Source: Albula goreensis
Lineage: Eukaryota; Chordata; Actinopteri; Albuliformes; Albulidae
NCBI GenBank assembly: GCA_022829145.1
Contig: CM040746.1
Span: forward strand, 16,594,290-16,658,289
Reading direction: 5' to 3'
Length of the DNA stretch: 64,000 nucleotides
Shown: piece by piece, positions 27,901 through 39,674 of the stretch
Position numbering within the stretch: position 1 is the stretch's first letter
Layout: every line of letters starts with the position of its first letter
Notes under the pieces: model-generated
What the model saw: the letters and a program-made list of their open reading frames with translations, nothing else
The model's database searches: none
Told to the model about the DNA's origin: nothing
Made by a program: the position numbers and the translations under genes

Positions 27901-29542
27901 TCCTGTATTCTGTCACATGCCTTCTCTTTTGGAACTGTTCACTTTGCTATGAGAGGGTGTGAGGGCATGAGCACCACATGGTCTTGTTTACAATCAGCTC
28001 GTGGGCCGTGGTGGGCTCTGTCAGTTATACTGACTAAGTCTGTCAGCCCCAATCCCCTAACGACTTCTCAGCCTAATCTCCTGGGACACTTTTAGAACAC
28101 TGTAAAATTAGCACCTACTGGGCTATGCAGTGATATTTTACTGAGGACGAGGTGTCACCAGCTTGCACTAATTATTCGGTGTCACAGGGGTAAGTTCCTG
28201 TCTGGCCTGGGGCGGCTGGGGGTCCGGGGTCCTGCATCTTCTGTTACTTTGCATAAGGCATCTCTTCAAAAACATGGAGAGAGAGGTTAAGTGTGAGATT
28301 TGTTTTTCCGCTGTGCAGTCAAACCACATCTGATTTTGAGAAACATGAACCATCCTGAATGTGTGTGCTCTGCACATTTTTTAATGTTGTGATCTGTTTT
28401 GCATATGCTGAAGGGGGAAAATAAGAACCAGAAACAACACAGGGCTATATTTATCCCTCTGGGGCTGTGGTGAAATGACATGATTTTATTTGCTTATTGA
28501 AATCGTATGTAAATCGAAGTTTCCGTGTGGAGGACTTGGGGCCTACACTCAGTGTTAATGTCCATTGGGATGCTGTCCAAAAAGCTGTGAATGGAAGAGG
28601 TTTTCTCCATTAAAAGAGATTTAAAGGATTCCCATCTGGGGATCAGGGAACTGTAATCCCAGTGTGTAGACTCTCTAGGCTCAGTTTCTAGGCAACTGGG
28701 AAAGACTGATGGGAGATAAACGTGGGACCACAACGTCACAAACATGGCCGTGTGAGTGGACATCCTCCCTTGCTCTCTACCCCGTGAGGCCAGTTGGGTG
28801 CAAGCCACTTTGGCAAGAATGTCAGCCCTCCCCTGCTCACCTCAATTCCTCATGCCCAGTCATGCTGTCTGGGCCATGGGTCTAAACAGGTGCAGGAGCA
28901 TGGCAGGATCAAGGCCTCATGAGCCCAGGTGAGCCTAACAGGTGCCAATATACTGCTGGTTAAGGACCCCATCACCCCAAAGAAGGCACTTTTCACTCAC
29001 TGTCCTGTGGCACATTACCCTTTTGGTGTGAGATGAATCTTGTCATTGATTTTGAGAGGTCTCCAGCACCCTCACTGCTGAATCACTTCGACAGGCACCT
29101 TGGAGGGCAAGCGGTGCAAACGCACAAGCCCTCTGCTACCTCATTGTTCTGCGGCCCGGCTTTCAGTGGTCGTGTAAGCTGTGAAGTGATTTGTTGACTT
29201 TGCGAAGGGAGCTGACAATGGAAGCTGTCGACAGTATTACCGACACAAGAGAAGCCGGAGGTTTTTACAACAGAAGTGCTGTGTTAATTCCAGCTCAAAC
29301 TTTTCTGTTTGACAACACGTTTCCACTTCATCAGGTGTCAGCAGGACCTCCGTATTAGAGTTCTGTTAAAAAGCAGCCTGATGTTGTCTGGAAATCACCA
29401 GCAGTTTCCTGCAGTTATCATTTACCACGTGTAAAGAAGTGGAACTTCAAACTGGTTTACGTTTTCTGGATTAAATTACTTTACTGTTTGAAAATCGACA
29501 CCAGCGAGAAAATGTAGACTCCAATCACACACAAAGTAATTA

Positions 29543-29568
29543 CAGTTTTTTTTTATTATTTCTAGCAA
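29543..29568 (+). repeat. Left terminal inverted repeat of the DDE transposon
   Basis: CAGT followed by a T-run, an ATTATTT spacer and CTAGCAA, preceded by TA at 29541-29542. It pairs with 31972-31994; the two differ in T-run length and spacer. Confidence 0.8.
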
Positions 29569-30155
29569 GTGTTTTTTAATACTTAAACTTCTAAGCTCTT
29601 CACACACTAACTCACATACAACACACAGTTGGGAAAACAATTAATTTTATGCCCAGGATCATATATTATAGACAAAACACCATTCTTTCAAAACAAAAAA
29701 ATGTTTTCTTCCAACAGGTGAATTTTGTCGATCATAGCACAATGACATACAAAACAAAAACAGATTGTATTATAGGAAATGCATTAGTTTACATGTGTCA
29801 GTTCTACCCTTATACAATTGACAATTGATAGGCAATTGTTTTTTGCACTGCCATATCTTTTGAAGTCTCTCTACATTTATTGGTTGTTGAGTATAGTAAA
29901 TGTATGCATTGTTTTCTTTTTTGCAAACATTCTATATCAAAAATGAATGACTCATCTTTACTTTATCGAATGTAGAGTATATGGAAAAGGATTACCAAGT
30001 GACAGAATTGCGTCAGTAAAGGCTTTCATAGCAATAGGAAGTTACAGCTAGTGAACAACAAAAATGCAATATAGTTGCTGGTTACAGTTGTGCAAAAATA
30101 AAATACACAAACAGAAAAAGGCACAGTAGAAAAAAGAAAAGTACACAGTCCTTTT

Positions 30156-31448
30156 CTAATCTACTCTGTCTTCTGCATTTGGCCACATGTTCTTGTCCAC
30201 ATCACTCCTTATATTTTCTCTGAATATGCACCTGGGGAAGTATCTTTTGGAGTGCCTTGTCCAACCCTGGCAGTGTTCAGCTCTGACACCATCCTTGGAT
30301 GGGCGAAAAACCAGTTTGTGATTTGCACGGGAATGGTGGAATGCCACATTGTCCCATGTAATGTTTCCAAGTTGTCTCCTACCAGCCCCCATTAGCGCAC
30401 TGGCACCAGCCTTCTGTGCAAATCTTCTAAAAATAAGAGAAGGCGCTCTGTGTTGTAGGGGCCAATTTGACATTTGTTTAGCATCAATCCAATGCTGGAG
30501 ATTGCTGCACACATGGTGATATTTGCTCCTCTCTGGCCCGGCACATCAGTTGTGGCCCTTTTGCCAATTATGTTCCTTCCCCGCCGATGCCTTTTTGCCA
30601 GATTGAAGCCAGCCTCTTCAATGTAAATCATCTCACATGGGGTCTGATTAGACTCCAACTCCTTGACTCTCTGAAAGAGATCAAACAAAGAGTGTGTAAA
30701 TAGTTCACAGTATACCTACTGTATGTCCTACTGTACCCCAAGTTTAGAGTAGTTTACTGTAAAACTCATTATAGAATAGTAAGGGCTGTATTGGATAGAC
30801 TCCATCCTGGACATATTGGTGTCGGAGTTCCTTGATGTGCTCACTGTTCCTTTCAAAAGGAACTGTGTACAGCTGCTTCATTCGAACTCTGTGTTTAGCC
30901 AGAGTCCAAGCAATTTTAGGCTGATCTTTTTGATATTCTCAACATGGTTGTCCTGTATGATTCTGGCCTGAATTTCTTTAAGTTTGATGGTATTGTCAGC
31001 AATGACCATGTTTACAATGGCATGCTCTTGTTCTTCACTGATAAACTTTCCCCTCCCCCTGAGGGAGGTAGACATTGCAAAGAGGAACAAAAATACAGCA
31101 ACATTTGCAGTAGAACTGGAGGAGGGTTTTTAATACATAGTAGTAGTAGTAATTATACTAGAAGAAGCCCTTGTACAATGTATGTCCCACCTGTTGGTTT
31201 GTCAAAAAAATCCAGACAATGGATGCCACTGTTTCCCATCTGATATTAGACTGAACTCTTTCACCAGGCTCTTTTGGTGATAGACCATGGTTTATGATAT
31301 GGTCTATGATGGTGGCACGAATTTCATCCATAACCACAGCTCTTGCCCCTCTTTGAGTGCCACCACACATTTTTACTCCCCTCCCTCTCCCTGTCCCTCT
31401 CCCTTGTCCTCCTCCAACCATTCCTCTCCCTTGTTCTTGCCCAATCAT
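30156..31448 (-). pseudogene. Broken DDE transposase of the 2.45-kb element
   Basis: Minus-strand pieces in order: a Gly-Arg-rich N-terminus and first helix-turn-helix (DEIRATIIDHIINHGLS) at about 31160-31448; a second helix-turn-helix segment (EEQEHAIVNMVIADN) at about 30880-31090; a linker with RVRMKQLYTVPFERNSE at about 30780-30895; and the catalytic core at 30156-30688 with EAGFNLA, VPGQRGANITMCAAIS, WDNVAFHHS and a C-terminal CQGWTRHSKRYFPRC. Frameshifts separate the pieces. The first catalytic Asp is replaced (IEEAGFN instead of the usual I/V-DEAGFN). The segment that should hold the third catalytic Glu (SPFLNPIEE-type) is missing between the WDN motif and the C-terminus. It is therefore inactive. 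Confidence 0.85.
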
Positions 31449-31971
31449 CCCCCTTCCTCATCCAGCAATTTTTCTTTCTCTGTCTTTCTGCTTTTCTGTA
31501 TTGTTTTCTGTCCACATTGAACAAAATCAGTCCAAATAGTTCCCCTTTTTATATGGTCATACAATTGAAAGAACCTGGGTCTAGCTTAGATGGAAATCAG
31601 TTGTGATTGATCCATTTGCATAACTTCAATCAGCTGTTTCTTAGTAGCCATAAAACAAATGTAGGACATATACTTGTGTTTCAGTGTACAATGTGAACTG
31701 CTGTTCACTTCAACTTTAGCCTATAAATTAGGTTTAGGTCACGAGGTCATCAGTTCTGCCAAACAGTGTGCAAGCATTTGTAAATTTGGCTGTGAAAATA
31801 TATAGTTTTTGTCCTGGTTGAGCTTGTGGGTAAAAAAAATTCAAGAGTTGTGTTCACTGTATGTATTTTGTGTCAAAGGAACAAGAAATGTGTAAAAGGT
31901 ATGGCCTGCAACAGACCGATGTTGTGCTGTGTTAAGAGTTATGCAAATGTGACTACAGAACTGATAATAGG

Positions 31972-31994
31972 TTGCTAGCAATTAAAAAAAACTG
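31972..31994 (+). repeat. Right terminal inverted repeat of the DDE transposon
   Basis: TTGCTAG...AAAAAAAACTG, followed by TA at 31995-31996; the imperfect reverse complement of 29543-29568. Confidence 0.8.
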
Positions 31995-34900
31995 TAATTC
32001 AAAATATATAATAATATATCTGAATCAATGTCCTACTGAAACCTTTCCTTCAGTTTTATTTTTGCATAGATCTACCCTGGATTCTTTGATTGGATTTTAG
32101 TTTTGAAATTGGATTACACAGTCAACCGTGTAAGTCCAAAACAGAATTTGTGCCAGATATGACATCATTAACAAGGAGGTCAGCTCTGGAAGAATACAGG
32201 ACAGAAAGTCTTGAGAAAGTTTTGACTGTCAGAGCATATTATTCTGATGTAAACGAGATGGCTGACAATCCCTATGAAGTGTATGTCTTATTTATGAGAC
32301 TCTTAACCTCCAAGGCATTGTGCTGTTATTTTAGCTAAATGCACATGCTGGGTTTGCGAGACGAGTCAGTTGTGGTATGGCTCAGAGATGGGTCAGACTG
32401 CCACAGCGTAACAGTGGGACATCCATACAGTGGATCCTGCCAGGTTGAGCTGAGGACCTGTAATTAATTCATCACAAAATCCCTCTTGATCTGTGATCAG
32501 CGGGGAGCTTTGCATCAGTGCCCAGAATTGAGACATAGACCATCATCAGGATGCTGCTGTACATTTCTATCTGTCCATATGTTTACGTGCCTGAGTGTGG
32601 GATGGTGTGTGCATGTTTTCATGTTCGTATGTGTGTGTGTGTGTGTACACGAATGAGTAGGGGTGAACATATGGCTTAGAGTGAGTGAGTGCATTCACAC
32701 TGTGTAAGTGTATAACAGGTACACATTCATGTCTGTGTCCGTGTTTGTGCATTATGCATATGTGTACTCTCACTGTGAGAGTGCTGTGAAGCCTGTTCTC
32801 TCACTTTGTGACATTGTAAGTTGACCTGAACATGATCTACAGCAGGTGTGCTTCTGGGCCAGATATCCCCTCAAACTTTCCACATTGGAAGTCCCTCCTG
32901 TCTGGTATACATCACAGCACACAGACTCACACGTGCAGCCTACAGGAGACCGTGGGCAAGGTGCACGTCAGTGTCAGATCAGTGATCTCTCTTAACAGCT
33001 GAGGTCGTGATCTCCTATATTGTTGCTGCTGCTGCTTGACATGCTCTCCTTCTGGGGTGGACCCCCTGTGTGAGCCCCTGTCACAAAGGATCACCTGGTG
33101 CCCCAAGACGGCAGGAGGCAAGCGGCCATGTGGTCCCAGCCACGGGTGCATAAACCTCGCAGTCTGTCACAGCACGTCACTTGAAAGCACAATTTACTGT
33201 CGTCTGTCTGATCCTCCTCACAGCCACTGTGTTTTCCCAGGCATTTTTACACCACTCGCTGCGTATCCTTTAATCCTTATTGAATGACATGAGAGGAGGA
33301 AACAAAAAGGCTTCAAATGAGTGCCATGGCGCTGGAGAGAGGGCTCAGACAGGGACTGTTTGACTAAAAGCACTGAAAGAACCTGGGGTAATTGAGTGAT
33401 TATAAGAGTATTGAAATTACATTTGGGGCTGTGTGTTCTGGGTCAGACTCAGAGTGAGGAGGATGTGGGGAGAGGGAGAATCATATCGACATCTTGCAAG
33501 ACGATTGTTGGAATACCTCTGAGCATATCAGGGTTGTGACTTGCATGGCTAGCCCTGTTGCTTTGTCTTGGAAGTGTGTGCATTTGTGTGTGTGTGTGTG
33601 TGTGGGGGGGGTGTATATTGATGTGTGTGAGTATGTGTGTAGTGTATGTGCATATGTGTGTGTGCATGTATGTATGTGTGCAGGTGCAGTTGGTGTGTGC
33701 GTGTGTGGCGTCTTTCCAGAGGCTGGTTGCCTCTAATTACGGCCTGTGTGAGCTTTACCTTGATTCTCCTCTGAGGATCAGTGCTGTACGCATCTGTCTG
33801 CCATGTGCCATTACATCTTCCTTTTCAACGTGAACCTACGCCATCAAGCTGGATTCAAAGCAAGAGCTCATTTGTGTTTTTAATCGGTGTGCATAAAAAA
33901 AACTAAATGTACTACTGAGATCATTTCCTGCCGTTTTATTTATCTGATTCATCACCAGGCTCAGTGTGACACAATTTCCTGCCCTTAATTAACTTTTTCT
34001 TAATGCACTTGAGATTCTAATCCCATTCCGAGGTAATTTTATCGCCCTAGGACACATTTGTTTTTGTCGCCTTGTGCTCAGTTGACTAGAACCGCTGCAC
34101 AATAGCCTCAGGGCTAGTAGAGCACTATCGACTGCCAGTATTGTGTGGAGAACAATGACGCTGACGCACCAGGAGAAAAGCTTCTTTCTAAAGTGGCTGA
34201 GGAGAGAATGGAAATTTCAAACCTGTTCCGCAGTGGCACACCTGGAGACTCGCTGAAATGCACAAGGTGCATAAAGAGGTGATAATCCAATATGTGCTCA
34301 ATAAGAGGGCCACTGCAATTTACACAGAAGTGAGTCTTTAATGATTATTAAGCATTTACAATTAATTGTTGGGTTGCTGGTAAGCTGTGTTTTCAGTTTT
34401 AGTTTCACGTTTTTTGCGTGGGCTATAGAACTGAAACATCGGGCATCAATTATTTGCATAACTTGGAATGCGTCCATACTATTCCACTACTACATTTTGA
34501 TAGCTCAATCAGAACAGATACACTGACTTAACCATTTAAAAAAATCAACCTCTTACTAATGAGTATCATAGACAACTGACTTTACAATAGAATGTCCATG
34601 TCAACTGTAAATGAAAATTGCTATTTTTAGCTTGCTCATACAGGAAGACATAAACACTGGTCATAATCTGAACATATTGGTGCAAATGTGATGATATCAG
34701 TGTTGTGATGGTGAATCTGGCTGCACTCTTTTGCTTCAATTCAAACATGACAGAAAACAAAGGTGCTTCTACATGTCACAAAGTTACTGCCCCAACTACA
34801 AAGCTGAAAATAGGTCTGATCCCAACAAACCCTCTCCTTTTTGACATACTTCTGTCCACTCAATCTCTGTTGCAGAGTATTGTGTGTGGCTTGTGAGCAT

Positions 34901-37900
34901 AAGAGGGATGTGCCCCTATGTCATAAAAGACACTCCCTCTCTACACCCCTCACTCTCCTCCCAGCTCTGAACATCTCATAGTGGATGGACAAAGGCTGAA
35001 GCTGAGGGAAAAGTTATCTTTTATGTAGCAGTGCTGGCACATGAAGTTGAGGATGGGTATTTTTCCCCAGATATTCATTATACACTGATGTTAATGCATC
35101 AAGGAGCTGGATATCCTAAATAATACAAGTTAAATTCCTTTGGACACTTCCTTTGGATATTCTTTGTGGTCACCTAGATGATAATGACAAGTCTACTTTT
35201 GTTGGGGATTGTGTGGAGGGATGAAATGGCAGGGAGCTTTTGGAACAGATAGTAATAGTAGTGGTAGCTCTGGTTAGCAATGGTCACTGCAATCCCACAG
35301 AGGAATGTCCTGGCAGCCAAGTCAGGCCCAGTCATTGCACACTGTAAGTCCTTGGGGTGCCTGTCAGACCATTTGACTGGAAGAATTGCAGGGTTCAGTA
35401 TTGTTTCTGGGTAAGAGGGCAGCACAGACCATCGCTGTCTGGATTCTCATTTTGTTTTCAATTCAGAAGTCTGCAGTTTCTGAACAATGCATGACCCAAG
35501 CTATCTCCACCATACTTTTTAGATATGTTTAGATGATTTGAAAGTACAGGAAGTGAGCTGGGGGCCAAATTGCCTAAGAGCACATGTACAGCAGAATGAA
35601 CATCATTTACTGAATGGCCTCTGAACTGAGAAAATTCCAGCCCATTCATGTGTCCCAGGATTAGATGTTTGTTTTTTTCTTTTTCGTAGCTGCACCATAA
35701 CGACTTTGCTGGGTTGCGCACATCTTTCCGGGTCACTGCCAGCCAGTCGACGACAGAACGTTTGAGGCTCCATGTTGCATGTTTAATTGGGCTGAACTCA
35801 AAGTCACCCTGTGATTCACCAGGGCAATGATGTCATAGAAAAAAACCTTCTGAACAAAGTGGGGAATCTATACTAAGGCCTCTGGGTATTGTAGTCCTGG
35901 AGTTGCAAAGGAGCAAGACACACCCCAGTCTGTAAAGTAAGAAAAGCATCTCACATGGAATTTTGATTTTGATGAAATGTATTTCCATGAAATCATAAAT
36001 TTATGTAAAAAATGTATAGATATCAAATATCAAATGTGCATTCCAAGAGATTTTGATAGGATACTCAGAGGTAGAATATGAGTGATCAATGGTCAGTGAT
36101 ACTTTCATACCTAAACAGATGGTCGAGCAGCAGACAGAAAAATCTTACAAGGAATCAGATTTTTAATTACATAATAAGCTGTTATACAGAAGTTAAAGAA
36201 GCAATAGTCAATGTGCCTAATATTTTCATCCAGAATAGTAATTAATCATTTCTGCTGATAAATAGTAAAAATTCATTAATCTGTTTTACATTAGGAAGCA
36301 TTTAAGTTTTCTTGCTTTGATGTACAGATGTACAGATAATAGGGGTTTTTGCACTTAATTGTTGCCAAACTTATGTAATTGATGGAAATACCGTATTGGC
36401 TGCAATTTAAGGGAAGGTTTCCCCTTTGAAATAGGCTGCACATGACTCTTAACTCATTTTTTGTGAAATATATTACTGTAATACTGTGGTAAATGATGGC
36501 AGGTGGTGACAGTGTGTCTGTAGTTCTGTGTAGTAATGGAATTGGCTTGACAGATAGCAGGGGACAAACAGATAACGGGAGAAACAGGCAAAACAGTTGG
36601 ATAAAACCATTGGAAATTAACTGACTGAGAAGGAATTTGAAGTTTATGGTGGTCAATTTGGCAGATTATTGGATTAGGCAGAAGAGTGAAACACCTACTG
36701 TGCTGCCAAGACATGTAGTTTCTCAGAAGGAAATGTGTGACAATGGCAAGGGAACAAGTGTCATTCTGTTTAAACATTCAGTAAATATAAACAGTCAGAG
36801 AAAAAGATTTTGTGAAGCGTAATGTGACTAGTTTGAGAGGTCAAACAAATAAGAGGATGTCTATTAACAAATTCATCATTCAGTTATACTTCAGCAACTC
36901 ATGGAAACAATTACTTGATATTCACATTTGAAATGTATGATATAGATATTGTATACATTAAGCATAGTGGAAGGAGAAATGTTGTAAAATGTGTCATTTT
37001 GGAAAAGGCAGATGCCCACCTGTTAGAGATTCATGTCCCAGGTATTCCTATAACCTGCAGAATGTGATCTCTGTGCACTTATTCAAAGATTACATGGATA
37101 CCTGTGTGTGGATGTGTGTGTTTTTTAATGGATTCACCTCTGTGGACAACTAATAAATTGTAAACAGAATAAACAATAACTTAGTTAACCCCTCACAGTT
37201 AACCTTCCAGCGCTGAACAAATAATTTGATTGTTGGTCTTTGGTCCACTTGAAAAAGCATACTGTAATTAGAGAGCAAGAATCAGAGGTGAAGGTTGAGC
37301 ATTAGCAAATATTCCATATCTGATATTTCTTAACAATAGTTATACATTAGACAGTAGTGAATGAAAAAAACAGTACAGTAAGGTCATTTTTAAGTGGAGT
37401 AAGGTGCATTTTGATTGATTGGCCAGGTGAGGGTGATTGATTTATTGAATGAATGATTCTGGTCTGGAAGGCATGGCGGATTAATGGATTGATTTAGTGA
37501 TTGATGTGTCAGATTGATTTTGTGGCCAGTGGCATGATGTATAAGTGTTTCATTTCCGCCCTTGACAAAAGCTACGACCAGTCTCTGTGAAGGGGGTGAC
37601 TGAGCATGTGCGATTCAAAGGAAACAAACTCTCAAGGCTGAAGGCCATGAGCAGCTCAGACAAAAGCGCAGCGTAAACAAAAGCCCTTTTTGATCCCATG
37701 GTGCCTCTAATCGAACCACAGGAGTAACACATTTACATTCTGATCAGTATGTACAGTACACAACCCTATCTCGATGTTATATGTGCTTAGACGTCTTTTG
37801 TGGCTATTTTTATCGTTAAAGTCTATTTCAATTTGTTTATCTGTTTGTTTGTAAGTGTGTATTTAGTGTACTATGTAATGCATGCAAGATTGCCCATTCA

Positions 37901-38004
37901 GCCAGTACGAGTCTATTGACTGGTTGGCTGCTTAACTGATGGACTTAGCCTCTATTTCTGACATGAGGGACAGGATGTTTAACGGCCTGTTCTCCTGTCT
38001 CCAG
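31995..38004 (+). other. ablim3 intron 1, 3' part
   Basis: Degenerate TG-rich stretches at about 32600-32780 and 33580-33700; otherwise AT-rich unique sequence. Minus-strand open frames at 35174-35425 and 35458-35736 are 83 and 92 codons long but match nothing I recognise and lack convincing splice context. The intron ends in a pyrimidine-rich acceptor, CTGTTCTCCTGTCTCCAG. Confidence 0.75.
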
Positions 38005-38145
38005 CAGTACCCTACCAGCATAACTCCTATGGCGGCGGGCGAAGCTCCACCCCTATACACTGCTTCCGCTGTCGTGAGGTGTGCAAGGGCGAGGTGGTCC
38101 GAGTTCAGAATGTCCATTTCCACGTCAAGTGCTTCACCTGCCAAG
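38005..38145 (+). CDS. ablim3: ablim3 coding exon 2: N-terminal leader and first half of LIM domain 1
   Basis: ABLIM3 is a cytoskeletal adaptor with four LIM zinc fingers followed by an actin-binding villin headpiece; it acts at actin filaments and links to the STARS/SRF pathway (family knowledge). This exon encodes residues 5-51: AVPYQHNSYGGGRSSTPIH, then the LIM1 zinc ligands C24, C27, H44, C47 and C50. The acceptor is the tandem CAG-CAG at 38002-38007, so the exon may also begin at 38008, which removes one Ala and fits the mammalian MNTSIPYQQN better. The donor is CAAG/GTAGGC, leaving one base (phase 1). EVCKGEVVRVQNVHFH and CFTCQ are closest to ABLIM3 rather than ABLIM1 or 2, as I remember those sequences. 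Confidence 0.93.
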
Positions 38146-39579
38146 GTAGGCCTCTGCCCACCCCTAACCCCCCATTTGCACTCTTTGTCAAACTGTCACT
38201 CAGAGCCCTTGCATCAGCCACTCCACTAATGGGATAAATTGTCTCAGGATTTGGTGAGATCGTAACGCCAATCCTCTTGGGATGCTGAAAATGTGGTGTG
38301 TGTTTGTGTGTGTGTGTGTATGTTTGCATGCATGGGGAGATGGGAGGGGGGTGGGGAGAAGGGGGCTGCCATAAGACAAGGGACTTCCCCTGTATAAAGT
38401 GCTCTAATGAGGTGTTTGTGCCAGGCTGGAAAAAAAGATCCAATGATCAAAGCTTCCTGGTGAGGAGTTTTCTCATTCCTGGCGGTTTGGTCCCATGTGA
38501 CGCTTTCCCTTATCCCGTGGCTTTTGTTGTGTTTTTATTTTAGTGGAGCGCTCTGCTTTGTCTTTGTTATTGAGGCCTAATTTACCAATATGAAGGCTGA
38601 ACAGATGTAAAATGAACACGTTCCCTGGTAGTGGTTGTGACACGGCCTTGGGGGAACCTAATAAAATCCTCTGTAATAAAGCCGAGTAAATGGGGCACAA
38701 TCATGAATCGATTGTTGTGAGAGCGGAGGGACTAGCTGGCTTGATGGGCCTTGTCTCCCGCTCTTCTCATTAGTATCCAAAATGCTGGAGCTCGCATGGT
38801 CTCTGCTTTGCCTGTGAGGGGTTGCTGTGGTAACTGTGTGAAGGGGCACGCTGCCCTGGTTGGTGGTTATTCTCAGCAACCCTATCCAAGCGGCAGCCAA
38901 TGGGAGCCCCTCCTGCCATCCATGCAACGCAGTAGGGGGTTAGGAGGGATGGGGTGGGGCGGGGGGTGTACAGAAGGAAGATTTGATCCCACCCTCTATT
39001 GTGACATCATGAGTTTCTTGGGATCACTTGAACTCCCCAAGAGCACGAATAAAATCCCATCTGCCTCACCTATTGAAGTCCCTCTATTTCCCTCTGTCTC
39101 TCTCCATGTCTCTCTCTTTCTCATTACAGACTGCCTAAGGCTAAATAGAACTGTGTATGTCATGTATCTCCACCCCTCAGGCCCTGGTCAGAGGATTTGC
39201 GCAGTAGCATGATTGTGCTCATATCTCACATCTCACATTCACTCTGTGTCTGGTTTATTTTCCTATCCCTCTATGCAGCACATTGTATTTCATTTGCTCT
39301 CTTTTTCTGCCTTGCATGCTCTTTCTCTCTCTCCCTCTCTCTCTTGTGTCTGTTAGCATCCTCGTCCCTGCCGCACTCCTTCCCTCTCTTTTCTCTGGGG
39401 CGAGTATCTTGGAGCAGCAACTGGTGCTGATCCGATTGTTCCACTTCAGGCACTTAACCGCTTTACTTCAGGGTCGTGTGGCGTCTGCCATGTTGGAGCG
39501 CTTTATGGGCCCACTTCACTGCGCTCCATTCTCCTTTGTTTCAGCCCAGTGGATGCAGAGAGAGGACCAGAGCTCCAGG

Positions 39580-39580
<1 letters not shown>

Positions 39581-39673
<93 letters not shown>
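39581..39673 (+). repeat. (TG)n microsatellite, 93 bp
   Basis: Perfect TG repeats followed by a degenerate TG-rich tail to about 39730. Confidence 0.99.

Positions 39674-39674
<1 letters not shown>

Larger units (their letters stand above)
16011..29542 (+). other. ablim3 intron 1, middle part
   Basis: No supported exon. It holds a dispersed-repeat fragment at 16855-16990, a CA/TACA tract and hairpin at 18115-18210, purine-rich GAGA stretches at about 18795-18870 and 18980-19120, a CT-rich block at about 21338-21655, a TG/CG tract at 22617-22660, a C15 run at 24427-24441 and a possible hAT-derived short element at 24680-24959. Stretches such as 17200-17900, 25550-25950 and 28960-29500 look unique and non-repetitive; they could be conserved noncoding elements, but that cannot be judged from one sequence. 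Confidence 0.75.
29543..31994 (-). mobile_element. Inactive Tc1/mariner (IS630-type) DNA transposon, 2.45 kb
   Basis: The element starts CAGTTTTTTTTTATTATTTCTAGCAA and ends with the imperfect inverse, TTGCTAGCAATTAAAAAAAACTG, each flanked by TA, the target duplication typical of Tc1/mariner insertions. Between them a broken transposase is encoded on the minus strand (30156-31448), with about 0.5-0.6 kb of noncoding AT-rich sequence at each side. It sits antisense within ablim3 intron 1, about 6 kb before exon 2. The family is the fish DDE type whose N-terminus is Gly-Arg-rich and whose core has EAGFNLA and WDNVxFHHS motifs. Confidence 0.85.

Noticed and set aside
35174..35736. Two minus-strand frames of 83 and 92 codons
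   Set aside because: I considered a transposon or retrogene remnant, but no motif of any known family is visible.
38751..39212. 153-codon frame downstream of ablim3 exon 2
   Set aside because: It lies in the intron after a clear donor and has no LIM or other recognisable domain.
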